A stretch of 14,722 nucleotides of DNA, from assembly GCA_946479115.1 (NCBI GenBank), contig CAMLED010000016.1, forward strand, positions 1 to 14,722, in the 5' to 3' direction. The DNA comes from an uncultured Candidatus Saccharibacteria bacterium (GTDB taxonomy: Bacteria; Patescibacteria; Saccharimonadia; Saccharimonadales; UBA6022). Both the position numbers and the translations under genes were made by a program. This document shows, in pieces, positions 6,259-12,429 of the stretch (within the stretch, counting starts at the first letter, position 1; each line of letters opens with the position of its first letter). The notes beneath the pieces are model-generated. The model did no database searches, was not told where the DNA came from, and saw only the letters and a list, made by a program, of their open reading frames with translations.

Positions 6259-7035
6259 ATGGAGAAAGAACAACAGAAAACACCCCCTACCTTAAAGGAA
6301 TTATTAGGGCACGCTAATAAACCCGGAGAGATTGAAGTCGGAATCATTAATGAAACCGAAAAATGGATTCATCGCCGCGCACTTGACTACCTAATGGTTG
6401 GATTTGTGACCGATGCAGACCAAGTTGAATCGCAAAAAGAGCAGCGTTACGAAAACTACATTGACACTATATCGGCTGATCTCACGCGGTATTATGATGA
6501 TGTTTACAAATGGAACGTAGAACATTTACAAAATGCACTTCCTGCGACGTGGCAGACGGAGTATGACTATCAAAAACACCAAGAAGTTCGTCGTATCGAC
6601 CTACCATCTGTTGATGTATGCCTGGCATCAATAGTTGACCTGGGTCAGTATCGGGAAACGCCACCTACTCGCGAGGATATAAAGTATGCAGCTGCTGAAG
6701 GTCTCGAAATTTATTATGATGAGGCGCTTGAGAAGTCGTGTCGATTAATGTCAAATCAATTAAACGACATTGCTGCAGAACTGCCAACTGCTCCACACGA
6801 GCCACTTGATGGTGTTGCAACTTACGATGAACTACTCGCTGAGCAAAAGGCTATTAACTCTAGGCTGAACGCCGCAGAGCAGCTTTATCTCCAACATCAT
6901 CCTATAGATACTGCGGATAATTTAGCTCCCCTGCGACCGTTGCCACATCCGGAGGCTGCACCTGTAACAGGTCCAACCTATGTCGTGCGACAGATGGGTA
7001 AAGTTGGTACGACATTAGTGCGAACTGATAAATAA
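6259..7035 (+). CDS. Unknown 258-aa cytoplasmic protein
   Basis: I do not recognise this protein. ATG 6259 is chosen because it follows AAAAGG by 8 nt and lies downstream of the candidate promoter; the open frame extends further upstream but through the promoter. It is soluble and charged. About residues 35-130 are helical (ETEKWIHRRALDYLMVGFVTDADQ, YIDTISADLTRYYDDVYKWN). A conserved-looking middle has LPSVDVCLASIVDLGQY, followed by helices around EEKS-type residues. A Pro-rich tail (APLRPLPHPEAAPVTGP) precedes a short basic end. It converges on rplA and shares a bidirectional terminator with it. Confidence 0.85.
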   Translation: MEKEQQKTPPTLKELLGHANKPGEIEVGIINETEKWIHRRALDYLMVGFVTDADQVESQKEQRYENYIDTISADLTRYYDDVYKWNVEHLQNALPATWQTEYDYQKHQEVRRIDLPSVDVCLASIVDLGQYRETPPTREDIKYAAAEGLEIYYDEALEKSCRLMSNQLNDIAAELPTAPHEPLDGVATYDELLAEQKAINSRLNAAEQLYLQHHPIDTADNLAPLRPLPHPEAAPVTGPTYVVRQMGKVGTTLVRTDK

Positions 7036-7049
7036 AAAATTAAATTTAA

Positions 7050-7077
7050 AAAATCGCCTCGTAACTGAGGCGATTTT
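7050..7077. terminator. Bidirectional terminator between the 6259 gene and rplA
   Basis: ATCGCCTC (7053-7060) pairs perfectly with GAGGCGAT (7067-7074) around GTAACT, with flanking A and T runs that extend the stem and supply a T-run in both directions (TTTTC on plus, TTTTTTAAATTT on minus). It can end both convergent transcripts. Confidence 0.9.
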
Positions 7078-7096
7078 CATTTGAATCAGTAGCTAA

Positions 7097-8089
7097 TTAG
7101 CTAACGACGTTCTCAACTTTGATGCCAGGACCCATAGTGGTGCTGATGCTAGTTGATTTTACGTAGCTACCCTTTAGGCTAGTAGGCTTTTGTGACTGTA
7201 GGCTGTCGAAGAATGCTTTTGCATTTTCAGCGAGCTTGTCAGCGCCAAATGATACTTTACCGATTGAAAGGTGGACAATAGCTTGCTTGTCGACACGGTA
7301 TTCAACTTTACCGGCTTTAGCTTCAGTAACAGCCTTGGCAACGTCAGTTGCAACAGTACCACTCTTTGGGTTTGGCATAAGACCACGTGGGCCAAGCAAA
7401 CGAGCGTATTTACCAAGTTTTGGCATGTACTGTGGAGTTGCGATAAGAATGTCAAAGTTAACATCTTCTTTATCAAGCTGCTTTAGGAATTCTTCGTCAC
7501 CGATAACATCAGCGCCAGCTTTTTTGGCAGCGGCGTGTTCAGCTTCTGGAGCGAATACAGCAACACGTACAGTTTTACCTGTACCATTTGGTAGGCTTAC
7601 TGTTGTACGGATGTTCTGGTCAGCCTGACGTGGGTCAACGCCTAGGCGAACGTGTACTTCAACGCTAGCGTCGAATTTGCTTGGGTTTGTTTTAGTAGCG
7701 ATTTCAAGTGCTTCGGCAAGACCGTATGTTTTAGTTGCGTCAACGTTTTTAGCAACTGTCTGGTAGCTTTTACCACGGCGTTCGATGCGTGGGCGGACAA
7801 CAGGTTTTGGACCTTTTTTAGCGTGGGCTTCTGCTTCTTCTGATTGAGGAGTAGTGTCGCCAGCTTCTTTACGAGCTTCTTTTTCAGCTTTTGCTTCAGC
7901 TTCGGCTAGTGCTTTTTCGCTGCGCTTACCTGCTTTTGCAGTCGCTTTTTCTTCTTTTGGAGCTTCAGCAACTTCTTCGGTTGGTGCAGCATCAGCAATT
8001 GCAGCTTCGATTTCTGCAATGGTGTTTTTCTCTGTTACGTCGAGCTTTAGCTTTGCAGCTTCAGCCAACAAATCGGCTTTTTTAGCCAT
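7097..8089 (-). CDS. rplA: 50S ribosomal protein L1 with an N-terminal extension
   Basis: This 330-aa protein is L1, which forms the mobile L1 stalk at the E-site and represses its own mRNA. The L1 core starts near residue 104 (RRGKSYQTVAKNVD) and carries the signature LLGPRGLMPNPKSGTV (231-246) and a normal C-terminus (SISTTMGPGIKV). About 100 residues precede it. Residues 3-31 resemble a SAP/HeH-type helix-extension-helix (KKADLLAEAAKLKLDVTEKN, then TIAEIEAAI). An Ala/Glu/Lys-rich linker (33-95) and a basic PKPVVRPRIERR hinge follow. AAAGGG precedes the ATG. The gene stands alone, with its own promoter, leader and terminator. Confidence 0.96.
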   Translation of the reverse strand: MAKKADLLAEAAKLKLDVTEKNTIAEIEAAIADAAPTEEVAEAPKEEKATAKAGKRSEKALAEAEAKAEKEARKEAGDTTPQSEEAEAHAKKGPKPVVRPRIERRGKSYQTVAKNVDATKTYGLAEALEIATKTNPSKFDASVEVHVRLGVDPRQADQNIRTTVSLPNGTGKTVRVAVFAPEAEHAAAKKAGADVIGDEEFLKQLDKEDVNFDILIATPQYMPKLGKYARLLGPRGLMPNPKSGTVATDVAKAVTEAKAGKVEYRVDKQAIVHLSIGKVSFGADKLAENAKAFFDSLQSQKPTSLKGSYVKSTSISTTMGPGIKVENVVS

Positions 8090-8104
8090 AGGTGTTAACC
8101 CTTT

Positions 8105-8137
8105 CTGTGGTGCAAACGGCGTTTCGGCCTCCCAACA
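8105..8137 (-). promoter_or_regulatory. Putative L1-binding leader of rplA
   Basis: In the roughly 60-nt rplA leader, minus-strand GTTGGGAGGC (8137-8128) and the downstream GCACCACAG resemble the GGTGGGAGGC and ACCAC strands of the L1 stalk of 23S rRNA, with GGC/GCC pairing between. The same kind of mimicry is used by other bacteria for L1 autoregulation. The element ends 15 nt before the start codon, next to the AAAGGG site. Confidence 0.5.
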
Positions 8138-8155
8138 TTGATTGATATGTTGTTT

Positions 8156-8184
8156 ATTCTAGCAGACTTACCCCTGATAGTCAA
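8156..8184 (-). promoter_or_regulatory. Promoter of rplA
   Basis: On the minus strand TTGACT (8184-8179), 17 bp, TAGAAT (8161-8156), extended -10 TGC. It stands back to back with the promoter at 8196-8224, with 11 bp between the two -35 boxes. Confidence 0.75.
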
Positions 8185-8195
8185 GCGTTACGCTA

Positions 8196-8224
8196 TTGCT
8201 TTATTTTATGATTTATGTTACTAT
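8196..8224 (+). promoter_or_regulatory. Promoter of the 163-aa membrane protein gene
   Basis: TTGCTT (8196-8201), 17 bp, TACTAT (8219-8224), extended -10 TGT. Same layout as the promoters at 1279, 8895 and 11467. RNA would start near 8231. Confidence 0.7.
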
Positions 8225-8261
8225 GTATGTAATGATCTTGTTGTCGATAGGCACATGCTTG

Positions 8262-8277
8262 TCCAGGGTCACGTACG
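8262..8277 (+). repeat. Shared 5'UTR element TCCAGGGTCACGTACG, copy 1
   Basis: This 16-mer recurs exactly at 11535-11550. Both copies lie in the 5'UTR of a small membrane-protein gene, 37-39 nt after the -10 and directly before the ribosome site. It contains the palindrome CGTACG. A related form, TCACGAACCTTAAGG, occurs at 8969 before a third such gene. Confidence 0.65.
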
Positions 8278-8295
8278 AAGGTGGTGTTAAAAGTT

Positions 8296-8787
8296 ATGAA
8301 CCAAGAGCTGCATGCCACGCGCGAACGGTCTGACCATACGGCTGGACACCTGGGGATGCTTGTTGTCTCGCTTGCTCTGCTCAGTTTCTTTGTCATTACG
8401 ACAATCTTGGCAGCAAATGCTATGGAGACAAAGAATAACTGGCCGGTGCTTATCCTGATCGCTGTCGACTTCATATGCTTTGCATTTGTTGTCGTCTCTG
8501 CCCATCGGCTATCTCAGTCGAGGGAAGAGGTTGCGGCGTCCAGCAAAGAACCGACGTTCAAAACGGAGCGTGAGATACTTCAAGAAAAGCGTGCTTTCTG
8601 GAGTGACCTGTTCCCGGGTACCTGCATTGCACCATTTCTTGTCATGCTGGTCGGCGTCCCTATTCTAAAAGAAAAGCCAGACTGGCTTGGTGCAATGATC
8701 ACGCTTGAGGTTCTCTTCGTTGCATTTCTTGTTGTAGTGTTGTGGCGACACCGCTTGGCAATGAACGCCTTGCGTCGACTCAAGTAG
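8296..8787 (+). CDS. Small four-helix membrane protein, function unknown
   Basis: I do not recognise this 163-aa protein. Four membrane helices are visible at about residues 20-42, 49-69, 108-124 and 130-150. A hydrophilic loop (70-107, SQSREEVAASSKEPTFKTER) separates two hairpins, and the tail is basic (RHRLAMNALRRLK). The positive tail suggests that both ends are cytoplasmic. ATG 8296 is used because GAAGGTGGTG sits about 10 nt upstream; GTG 8281 and 8284 fall within that site. It is a single-gene transcription unit with its own promoter, the shared 5'UTR element and a very long terminator. It resembles the 8994, 9238 and 11564 genes in design, not obviously in sequence. Confidence 0.8.
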   Translation: MNQELHATRERSDHTAGHLGMLVVSLALLSFFVITTILAANAMETKNNWPVLILIAVDFICFAFVVVSAHRLSQSREEVAASSKEPTFKTEREILQEKRAFWSDLFPGTCIAPFLVMLVGVPILKEKPDWLGAMITLEVLFVAFLVVVLWRHRLAMNALRRLK

Positions 8788-8793
8788 CAGAAC

Positions 8794-8880
8794 GCCCTTC
8801 AATTAAGTCCGTTCCGTTCGGAGCTAGTACTATCCATCATCTGATGTCGATACTACTAGCTTCGACGGGCGGGCTTTTTC
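8794..8880 (+). terminator. Very long terminator hairpin
   Basis: CCGTTCGGAGCTAGTA (8814-8829) pairs with TACTAGCTTCGACGG (8854-8868), with one bulge and one G-U. It continues inward with TATC/GATA and CATC/GATG and outward with GCCC (8794-8797) / GGGC (8871-8874), then TTTTTC. Confidence 0.85.
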
Positions 8881-8894
8881 ATTTGCAATAAATA

Positions 8895-8923
8895 TTGCAT
8901 GACTGTCTAGTATGTGACATTAT
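8895..8923 (+). promoter_or_regulatory. Candidate promoter of the 8994-9510 operon
   Basis: TTGCAT (8895-8900), 17 bp, CATTAT (8918-8923), extended -10 TGA. The -10 is poor, but its layout and its 45-nt distance to the UTR element match the promoters at 8196 and 11467. TATTGCATGA is repeated at 8893 and 8925. Confidence 0.5.
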
Positions 8924-8968
8924 CTATTGCATGATCACTATGTTGACTGGCATCCGCCTATCAGCAAA

Positions 8969-8983
8969 TCACGAACCTTAAGG
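8969..8983 (+). repeat. Related 5'UTR element TCACGAACCTTAAGG, copy 3
   Basis: It matches TCACGTACGTTAAGG at 11542-11556 at 13 of 15 positions. It lies 46 nt from the -10 end, against 45 and 47 for the other two copies. The final AAGG begins the ribosome site AAGGTGGTGA. Confidence 0.5.
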
Positions 8984-8993
8984 TGGTGAAAAA

Positions 8994-9257
8994 ATGGAAA
9001 CAGAATTCAGCTCACGCGAAGCAGCTCAAAAAGAACGTGCTTTTAATTTCGGCTGGATGATTGGAGTGCTCGGTCTGGCAATAGTTGCGGCTGCAGTTAT
9101 AGCTATCGTATACGCAAACTCAAGTCCTGACCTCCAGCAGATACTCTTTGTACTCATCCTGTTACTTCTTTCTGTATGTGGCTTTATGGTCACTATGCTC
9201 TGCATAGGATTGAATGATGCAAACAAGTGGCTAAAGAATGAGCGAGACAAAACGTAA
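8994..9257 (+). CDS. Small two-helix membrane protein, function unknown
   Basis: I do not recognise this 87-aa protein. A short acidic/basic N-terminus (METEFSSREAAQKERAFN) precedes two membrane helices, at about residues 19-41 (GWMIGVLGLAIVAAAVIAIV) and 50-72. A charged tail (NDANKWLKNERDKT) follows, so both ends are probably cytoplasmic. AAGGTGGTGA lies 5 nt before the ATG. It is the first of two overlapping genes; the next begins 20 nt before this one stops, which suggests coupled translation and a possible two-subunit membrane complex. Confidence 0.8.
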   Translation: METEFSSREAAQKERAFNFGWMIGVLGLAIVAAAVIAIVYANSSPDLQQILFVLILLLLSVCGFMVTMLCIGLNDANKWLKNERDKT

Positions 9258-9510
9258 GATGATGAAATACCGCGTGCAACTATGTGTGCAAATGCTTTTT
9301 TTCGGACTGCTCGCATTGCTTGCGGTGTATGCGGCGTATCGATTAGCAGCGATTATGCTCGATGTCCTAGATATGAAGTATCAGGACGGCTGGACAGTGG
9401 TGTGGGTATCTGTACTAGTGACAGAGATCGTTATAGCAGGCTGGTTTTTGTGGCGATGTACTAACACTATCCACTGGAATGCGCGAAGATTGTTTCGTCG
9501 ATACCATTAA
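9238..9510 (+). CDS. Small two-helix membrane protein, second in its operon
   Basis: I do not recognise this 90-aa protein. Basic residues at the start (SETKRKMMKYR) precede membrane helices at about residues 13-40 and 52-72. A strongly basic tail follows (NARRLFRRYH), again placing both ends in the cytoplasm by the positive-inside rule. The start is uncertain: ATG 9238 overlaps the previous gene by 20 nt, while ATG 9259 begins one base after its stop and would give 83 aa. Neither has a strong ribosome site, so translation likely depends on the upstream gene. A compound terminator follows closely. Confidence 0.75.
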   Translation: MSETKRKMMKYRVQLCVQMLFFGLLALLAVYAAYRLAAIMLDVLDMKYQDGWTVVWVSVLVTEIVIAGWFLWRCTNTIHWNARRLFRRYH

Positions 9511-9529
9511 TTCTCCACCTTCCCCTTAT

Positions 9530-9592
9530 CCGCTCTGGCGTAGCAGGCGTAGTGACGATTTTGTCACTCGCCTGCTCGCAGGGCGGTTTTTT
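9530..9592 (+). terminator. Compound terminator of the 8994-9510 operon
   Basis: Nested stems: CCGC/GCGG outside, GCG/CGC, then GCAGGCG/CGCCTGC and AGTGAC/GTCACT inside, followed by TTTTTT. It ends 7 nt before the opposing terminator of the minus operon. Confidence 0.9.
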
Positions 9593-9598
9593 ATGCAT

Positions 9599-9661
9599 GA
9601 AAAAAGCCCCAAGTTCCGGGCGAGAGACAATAGTGATGTCTTCTCGCCCGGAACTGGAGCT
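9599..9661 (-). terminator. Long terminator of the transglutaminase-like operon
   Basis: On the minus strand AGTTCCGGGCGAGA pairs perfectly with TCTCGCCCGGAACT. The stem is extended by AGCTCC/GGGGCT past one bulge and inward by GACA/TGTC, then TTTTTTC follows. About 20 base pairs in the main stem make it unusually long. Confidence 0.9.
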
Positions 9662-9682
9662 ATAGTGAGATCCTGATTGGGA

Positions 9683-9889
9683 TTAGTCGAAGCTACGCGG
9701 CTTGACGGTCTCGAGGCTCATTGAGCCGTGACCACTTCGCCTGGGAGCACGTTCTTTCTTTTGTGCTTTTTCGACAATCTTGATCCCTTCTTCAAGCTCG
9801 GGGTTGTTCTTGCGAACTTCCGCAAGAGTTGTGCCGTCACGCAGGGCTGCCTCAACGGCTGCACGTTGCATATTGGGACTAAGACTCAT
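9683..9889 (-). CDS. Small protein coupled to the transglutaminase-like gene
   Basis: I do not recognise this 68-aa protein. The N-terminal half looks like a helix-turn-helix-sized bundle (MQRAAVEAALRDGTTLAEVRKNNPELEEGIKIVEKA, about residues 7-42). A basic linker (QKKERAPRRSG) and a short tail ending VKPRSFD follow. Its ATG overlaps the upstream stop as ATGA, and the ribosome site AAGGTAAGG lies within the upstream gene, so translation is coupled. No membrane helix. A role as a partner of the larger protein is inferred only from this arrangement. Confidence 0.75.
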   Translation of the reverse strand: MSLSPNMQRAAVEAALRDGTTLAEVRKNNPELEEGIKIVEKAQKKERAPRRSGHGSMSLETVKPRSFD

Positions 9890-11388
9890 TGCTTAACCTT
9901 ACCTTTCAGATGGAGCCGGAAATCCGGCATAAGGTACTCTGGATGACGAGACGAGTAGTTTATTCGCTGTTGGGCGATGCGACGGAGCCGTTTACTCGGC
10001 GTACGTCGTAGGGCTTCAAGCGAATCTCTCAAAATCCATTGAGACCGACTGTACAATACAAGTTCAGGTGTGTCAATTGAGCGCATAAAGCCCAGTTGAT
10101 TAACCGTACGTACTGCTAGTTGGAACGTGCCATGACTAAACTCTTGTACATTCGCCTGTTGGTTCTTGTCTCCTTCGCTAAGAAGATACGTACAATAGCC
10201 TGCCATCAGATGATGCGCCAGGCGCCTCATGCACGTATTTCGATACCGCTTGATAGTGTCAGCTCGTTTCTTTTGTTGATCAAGAAACGTGTCTACACTA
10301 CCTTCTTCGCGTTGATCCTCGGGTCGGTTGGTAAACCGTCGTACTGCAATCGGGCTTAATACGTGCGCAAATACAGCATCGGCAACTTTTTCAGATGTCG
10401 AGACGTCACTTTCCTTGTTCATATCGTGAAATATGAATGTCTTGATCGCACAGCGTATAGCGACCGGCGTGTACTGCCAGTTTGCTATAGGCTCGTTAAA
10501 CCTACTAAAATATTCGATGATTGATTCTAGACCTGTCTCTCTTGCAGATAACTCGATGTCGTATTCGTAATTTGTTTTTAGCTCTGTCAGAGCCATCCGT
10601 GGGCTGCGTTGAAAATCGGCATGCCGTTTGTCGGCCCATTCAATAGCTCTGTCGAGCGGTCGTAGAGTTTCAAAATAGGGATCGATAATCCACCACTCTG
10701 TACCCACGCGAATTGCTAACGCGTGATGAGCTTGATGGCTACTGTAATTCCTATCTAGTACGTCTAGGACGTCGAGCAGTGCTTCATCAAGCTTTTTTTC
10801 GAGTGCTTTGAAGAGTGCGGCGTCGCCACTTTCTTTGATTAATCGTTTGGCGTTGTTGAGTCCACGATACTGCAGCTCTTGCCAGTAAATACCTCGTGGT
10901 AGCAGAATGTCGACCAACATATGATCGGCTCCTGCGGCACGGGCAAATCCAACAAGCATTTGTGCAAGACCTAGACAACTTGGCTGATAGCGGCGTTTGT
11001 GCCAGCTACCATACCTGTGCGGAAGTGATCTATCTTCGTGATCATCTTCGTGTAGACTACGTCGCTCGAAGCTTTTACGTCCAAGTGTATCGTAGACAAG
11101 ACGAAGGATGTCAAGTTGACCTTGGTAATCTTCTGTTGGCCATACGGATGCAAAGTTACGTAGTTGCAGTGGCAGTGTACGAAATGCGCGATCAGCAATC
11201 ATTTCACCAAGTAGCGCCATTTCTGCTGCCTGTGCGGGCTGCAGGTATGGTATCTTGGGAAATGTTTGAACTAATTCGCTGTAGCGTTCACTTGCCAGTG
11301 CTTTCTCGCGTGATATTCCCGTACCCAATAAAAAAGCATCAGGTAGAATATCATTGATCGAAGAAGGGTTTTCTCCGTTGATACTCAT
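9886..11388 (-). CDS. Transglutaminase-like protein, 500 aa, role unknown
   Basis: Residues 135-240 look like a transglutaminase-type cysteine protease core. A Cys at 138 starts a helix (SCLGLAQMLVGFARAAG), His221/222 begins a strand (HHALAIRV), and Asp236 follows (TEWWIIDPYFE), the order and spacing of the Cys-His-Asp triad in that superfamily. Just before the Cys is a His/Asp-rich stretch (HEDDHEDRSLPHRYGSW, 113-129). The C-terminal 260 residues are helical and basic and end RLHLKGKVKQ; I do not recognise them. There is no signal peptide or membrane helix, so it is probably cytoplasmic. The ribosome site is weak (GGAT about 9 nt upstream). It is first of two genes and divergent from the 11564 gene. 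Confidence 0.8.
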   Translation of the reverse strand: MSINGENPSSINDILPDAFLLGTGISREKALASERYSELVQTFPKIPYLQPAQAAEMALLGEMIADRAFRTLPLQLRNFASVWPTEDYQGQLDILRLVYDTLGRKSFERRSLHEDDHEDRSLPHRYGSWHKRRYQPSCLGLAQMLVGFARAAGADHMLVDILLPRGIYWQELQYRGLNNAKRLIKESGDAALFKALEKKLDEALLDVLDVLDRNYSSHQAHHALAIRVGTEWWIIDPYFETLRPLDRAIEWADKRHADFQRSPRMALTELKTNYEYDIELSARETGLESIIEYFSRFNEPIANWQYTPVAIRCAIKTFIFHDMNKESDVSTSEKVADAVFAHVLSPIAVRRFTNRPEDQREEGSVDTFLDQQKKRADTIKRYRNTCMRRLAHHLMAGYCTYLLSEGDKNQQANVQEFSHGTFQLAVRTVNQLGFMRSIDTPELVLYSRSQWILRDSLEALRRTPSKRLRRIAQQRINYSSRHPEYLMPDFRLHLKGKVKQ

Positions 11389-11428
11389 GATGTATCCAAT
11401 CTATGTAAAGGTACAAATCTCAAAATAT

Positions 11429-11456
11429 ATTATATCATATCAAAGAGTATTTGCAA
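11429..11456 (-). promoter_or_regulatory. Promoter of the transglutaminase-like operon
   Basis: On the minus strand TTGCAA (11456-11451), 16 bp, TATAAT (11434-11429), extended -10 TGA. RNA would start near 11422. The divergent promoter's -35 begins 10 bp away at 11467. Confidence 0.75.
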
Positions 11457-11466
11457 TTTAGCACCA

Positions 11467-11495
11467 TTGCCGTATAGTAATACTTATGTTATGAT
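11467..11495 (+). promoter_or_regulatory. Promoter of the 93-aa membrane protein gene
   Basis: TTGCCG (11467-11472), 17 bp, TATGAT (11490-11495), extended -10 TGT. Same layout as the promoters at 8196 and 8895. Confidence 0.7.
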
Positions 11496-11534
11496 TATAG
11501 AGATGACTAATCAAACTGGAGAGCAAAATGCGTA

Positions 11535-11550
11535 TCCAGGGTCACGTACG
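11535..11550 (+). repeat. Shared 5'UTR element TCCAGGGTCACGTACG, copy 2
   Basis: Exact copy of 8262-8277 in the same orientation. It lies 39 nt after the -10 and directly before the ribosome site TTAAGGAG. Confidence 0.65.
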
Positions 11551-11563
11551 TTAAGGAGTCAGT

Positions 11564-11845
11564 TTGGCACAGACGATTAAGGAGTTTCGACTTCTTGATA
11601 ACAAATATCTGCCCATAATTGGATACGCATTATGCGTAGCAATCATGATTGGTTGCATGTTGGTATGTATCGAATTTTTGCAGTACGGTGAACCATTTCT
11701 ACGCCGTGGAGATTCAAACGCTCGGTGGCTGATGAGCCTTTACACAATGGGCGTTGTGTGTGCGGTTGCCGCAATAGGGATTGCGCTGAGCCGCATTTAC
11801 CTGATGGTCCACGAAAGACGTTCATTCAAGCCAATCAACTACTGA
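11564..11845 (+). CDS. Small two-helix membrane protein, function unknown
   Basis: I do not recognise this 93-aa protein. Membrane helices are at about residues 16-39 (LPIIGYALCVAIMIGCMLVC) and 55-81 (WLMSLYTMGVVCAVAAIGIA). The loop between them is short and charged (GEPFLRRGDSNAR), and a basic tail (VHERRSFKPINY) follows. The start is a TTG at 11564, supported by TTAAGGAG 5 nt upstream; no ATG fits. It is a single-gene unit with the shared promoter layout, the shared 5'UTR element and a compound terminator. It is divergent from the transglutaminase-like operon. Confidence 0.8.
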   Translation: MAQTIKEFRLLDNKYLPIIGYALCVAIMIGCMLVCIEFLQYGEPFLRRGDSNARWLMSLYTMGVVCAVAAIGIALSRIYLMVHERRSFKPINY

Positions 11846-11852
11846 CTATATC

Positions 11853-11914
11853 CCCGTCCCACGAGGGGCTGACTGCATTTGTTGCACCAGCCCCTCAGCG
11901 GACGGGATTTTTAT
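11853..11914 (+). terminator. Compound terminator of the 11564 gene
   Basis: CCCGTCC (11853-11859) pairs with GGACGGG (11900-11906). Inside, GAGGGGCTG (11863-11871) pairs with CAGCCCCTC (11888-11896). TTTTTATTT follows. Confidence 0.9.
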
Positions 11915-11936
11915 TTGAGATTATTTTTAGATATGA

Positions 11937-11969
11937 AAAGCCCCGCATATAGCACGAGCGCGGGGCTTT
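11937..11969 (-). terminator. Terminator of the two-gene operon 12383-11993
   Basis: AAAGCCCCGC and GCGGGGCTTT form a perfect 10-bp stem around 13 nt. On the minus strand it ends in TTTTC. It lies 23 nt past the last stop codon and may also back up the opposing terminator. Confidence 0.85.
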
Positions 11970-11992
11970 CGTATTACATTGCGGGGTAAGAG

Positions 11993-12175
11993 TTACTTAC
12001 GTCGCCACCAAGGTTGACTTAGGCGTTGCTCACGCTTTAGCGCAGTTTTTTCCTGATCACCGAGAGCAATGGCTTTTGGGGATCGAGGGCCATTGAGCAT
12101 CACTTCCGCGATATATTCCTGGCCTATGCGTTCACGATCTTTTCTTACTCGTACTTTCTTGCCTTCTCTAGGCAT
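11993..12175 (-). CDS. Small basic protein, function unknown
   Basis: I do not recognise this 60-aa protein. It is very basic, with a KKVRVRKDRER run at the start, a middle EYIAEVMLNGPRSPKAIALG and a KREQRLSQPWWRRK end, so nucleic-acid binding is possible. ATG 12175 is preferred over an upstream in-frame ATG because a perfect AAGGAGG lies 6 nt before it. The ATG overlaps the end of the preceding gene by 8 nt, so the two are co-translated. Confidence 0.75.
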   Translation of the reverse strand: MPREGKKVRVRKDRERIGQEYIAEVMLNGPRSPKAIALGDQEKTALKREQRLSQPWWRRK

Positions 12176-12383
12176 TGCTTGCCTCCTTCGAGTTGGTAGA
12201 TACTGTCTGGACAAATTCGATTGTTACAGGGTGTTGTCGATACGAGTTGAGGGGTTTCATAATCTCCTCGGAGAACTTATCTATTTGCACATAAGGCTTC
12301 ACCTTATCCCACGGAAATGTCGTTGCTTTACGCGGCGAAACATCTCCAACTACAAGGATTGAGTCAAAAGTCTGGCTAGCCAT
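12168..12383 (-). CDS. Small protein, function unknown
   Basis: I do not recognise this 71-aa protein. It begins with a strand-like hydrophobic segment (FDSILVVGDVSPRKATTFPW). A mixed charged region follows (DKVKPYVQIDKFSEEIMKPL), and the tail is hydrophilic (VSTNSKEASNA). It is shorter than any P-loop or response-regulator domain that the VVGD segment might suggest. The ribosome site is weak, with AAGGA 14 nt from the ATG. It is the first of two genes and has its own promoter next to the rplK terminator. Confidence 0.65.
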   Translation of the reverse strand: MASQTFDSILVVGDVSPRKATTFPWDKVKPYVQIDKFSEEIMKPLNSYRQHPVTIEFVQTVSTNSKEASNA

Positions 12384-12429
12384 TAGAAGGTGCGTATCCT
12401 TAGGGTGCGAGTCGGTAAGTAACTATAAT

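Noticed and set aside
7236..8141. Plus-strand open frames across rplA (such as 7236-7628 and 7854-8141)
   Set aside because: They are antisense shadows of the Ala/Glu/Lys-rich L1 gene, with no promoter or ribosome site and biased composition.
10896..11357. 153-aa plus-strand open frame
   Set aside because: It lies entirely antisense to the transglutaminase-like gene, lacks a ribosome site and has no recognisable domain.
8262..11550. The 16-bp direct repeat as attachment sites of an integrated element
   Set aside because: Both copies hold the same position in 5'UTRs, a third diverged copy shares the spacing, and there is no integrase or transposase between them.
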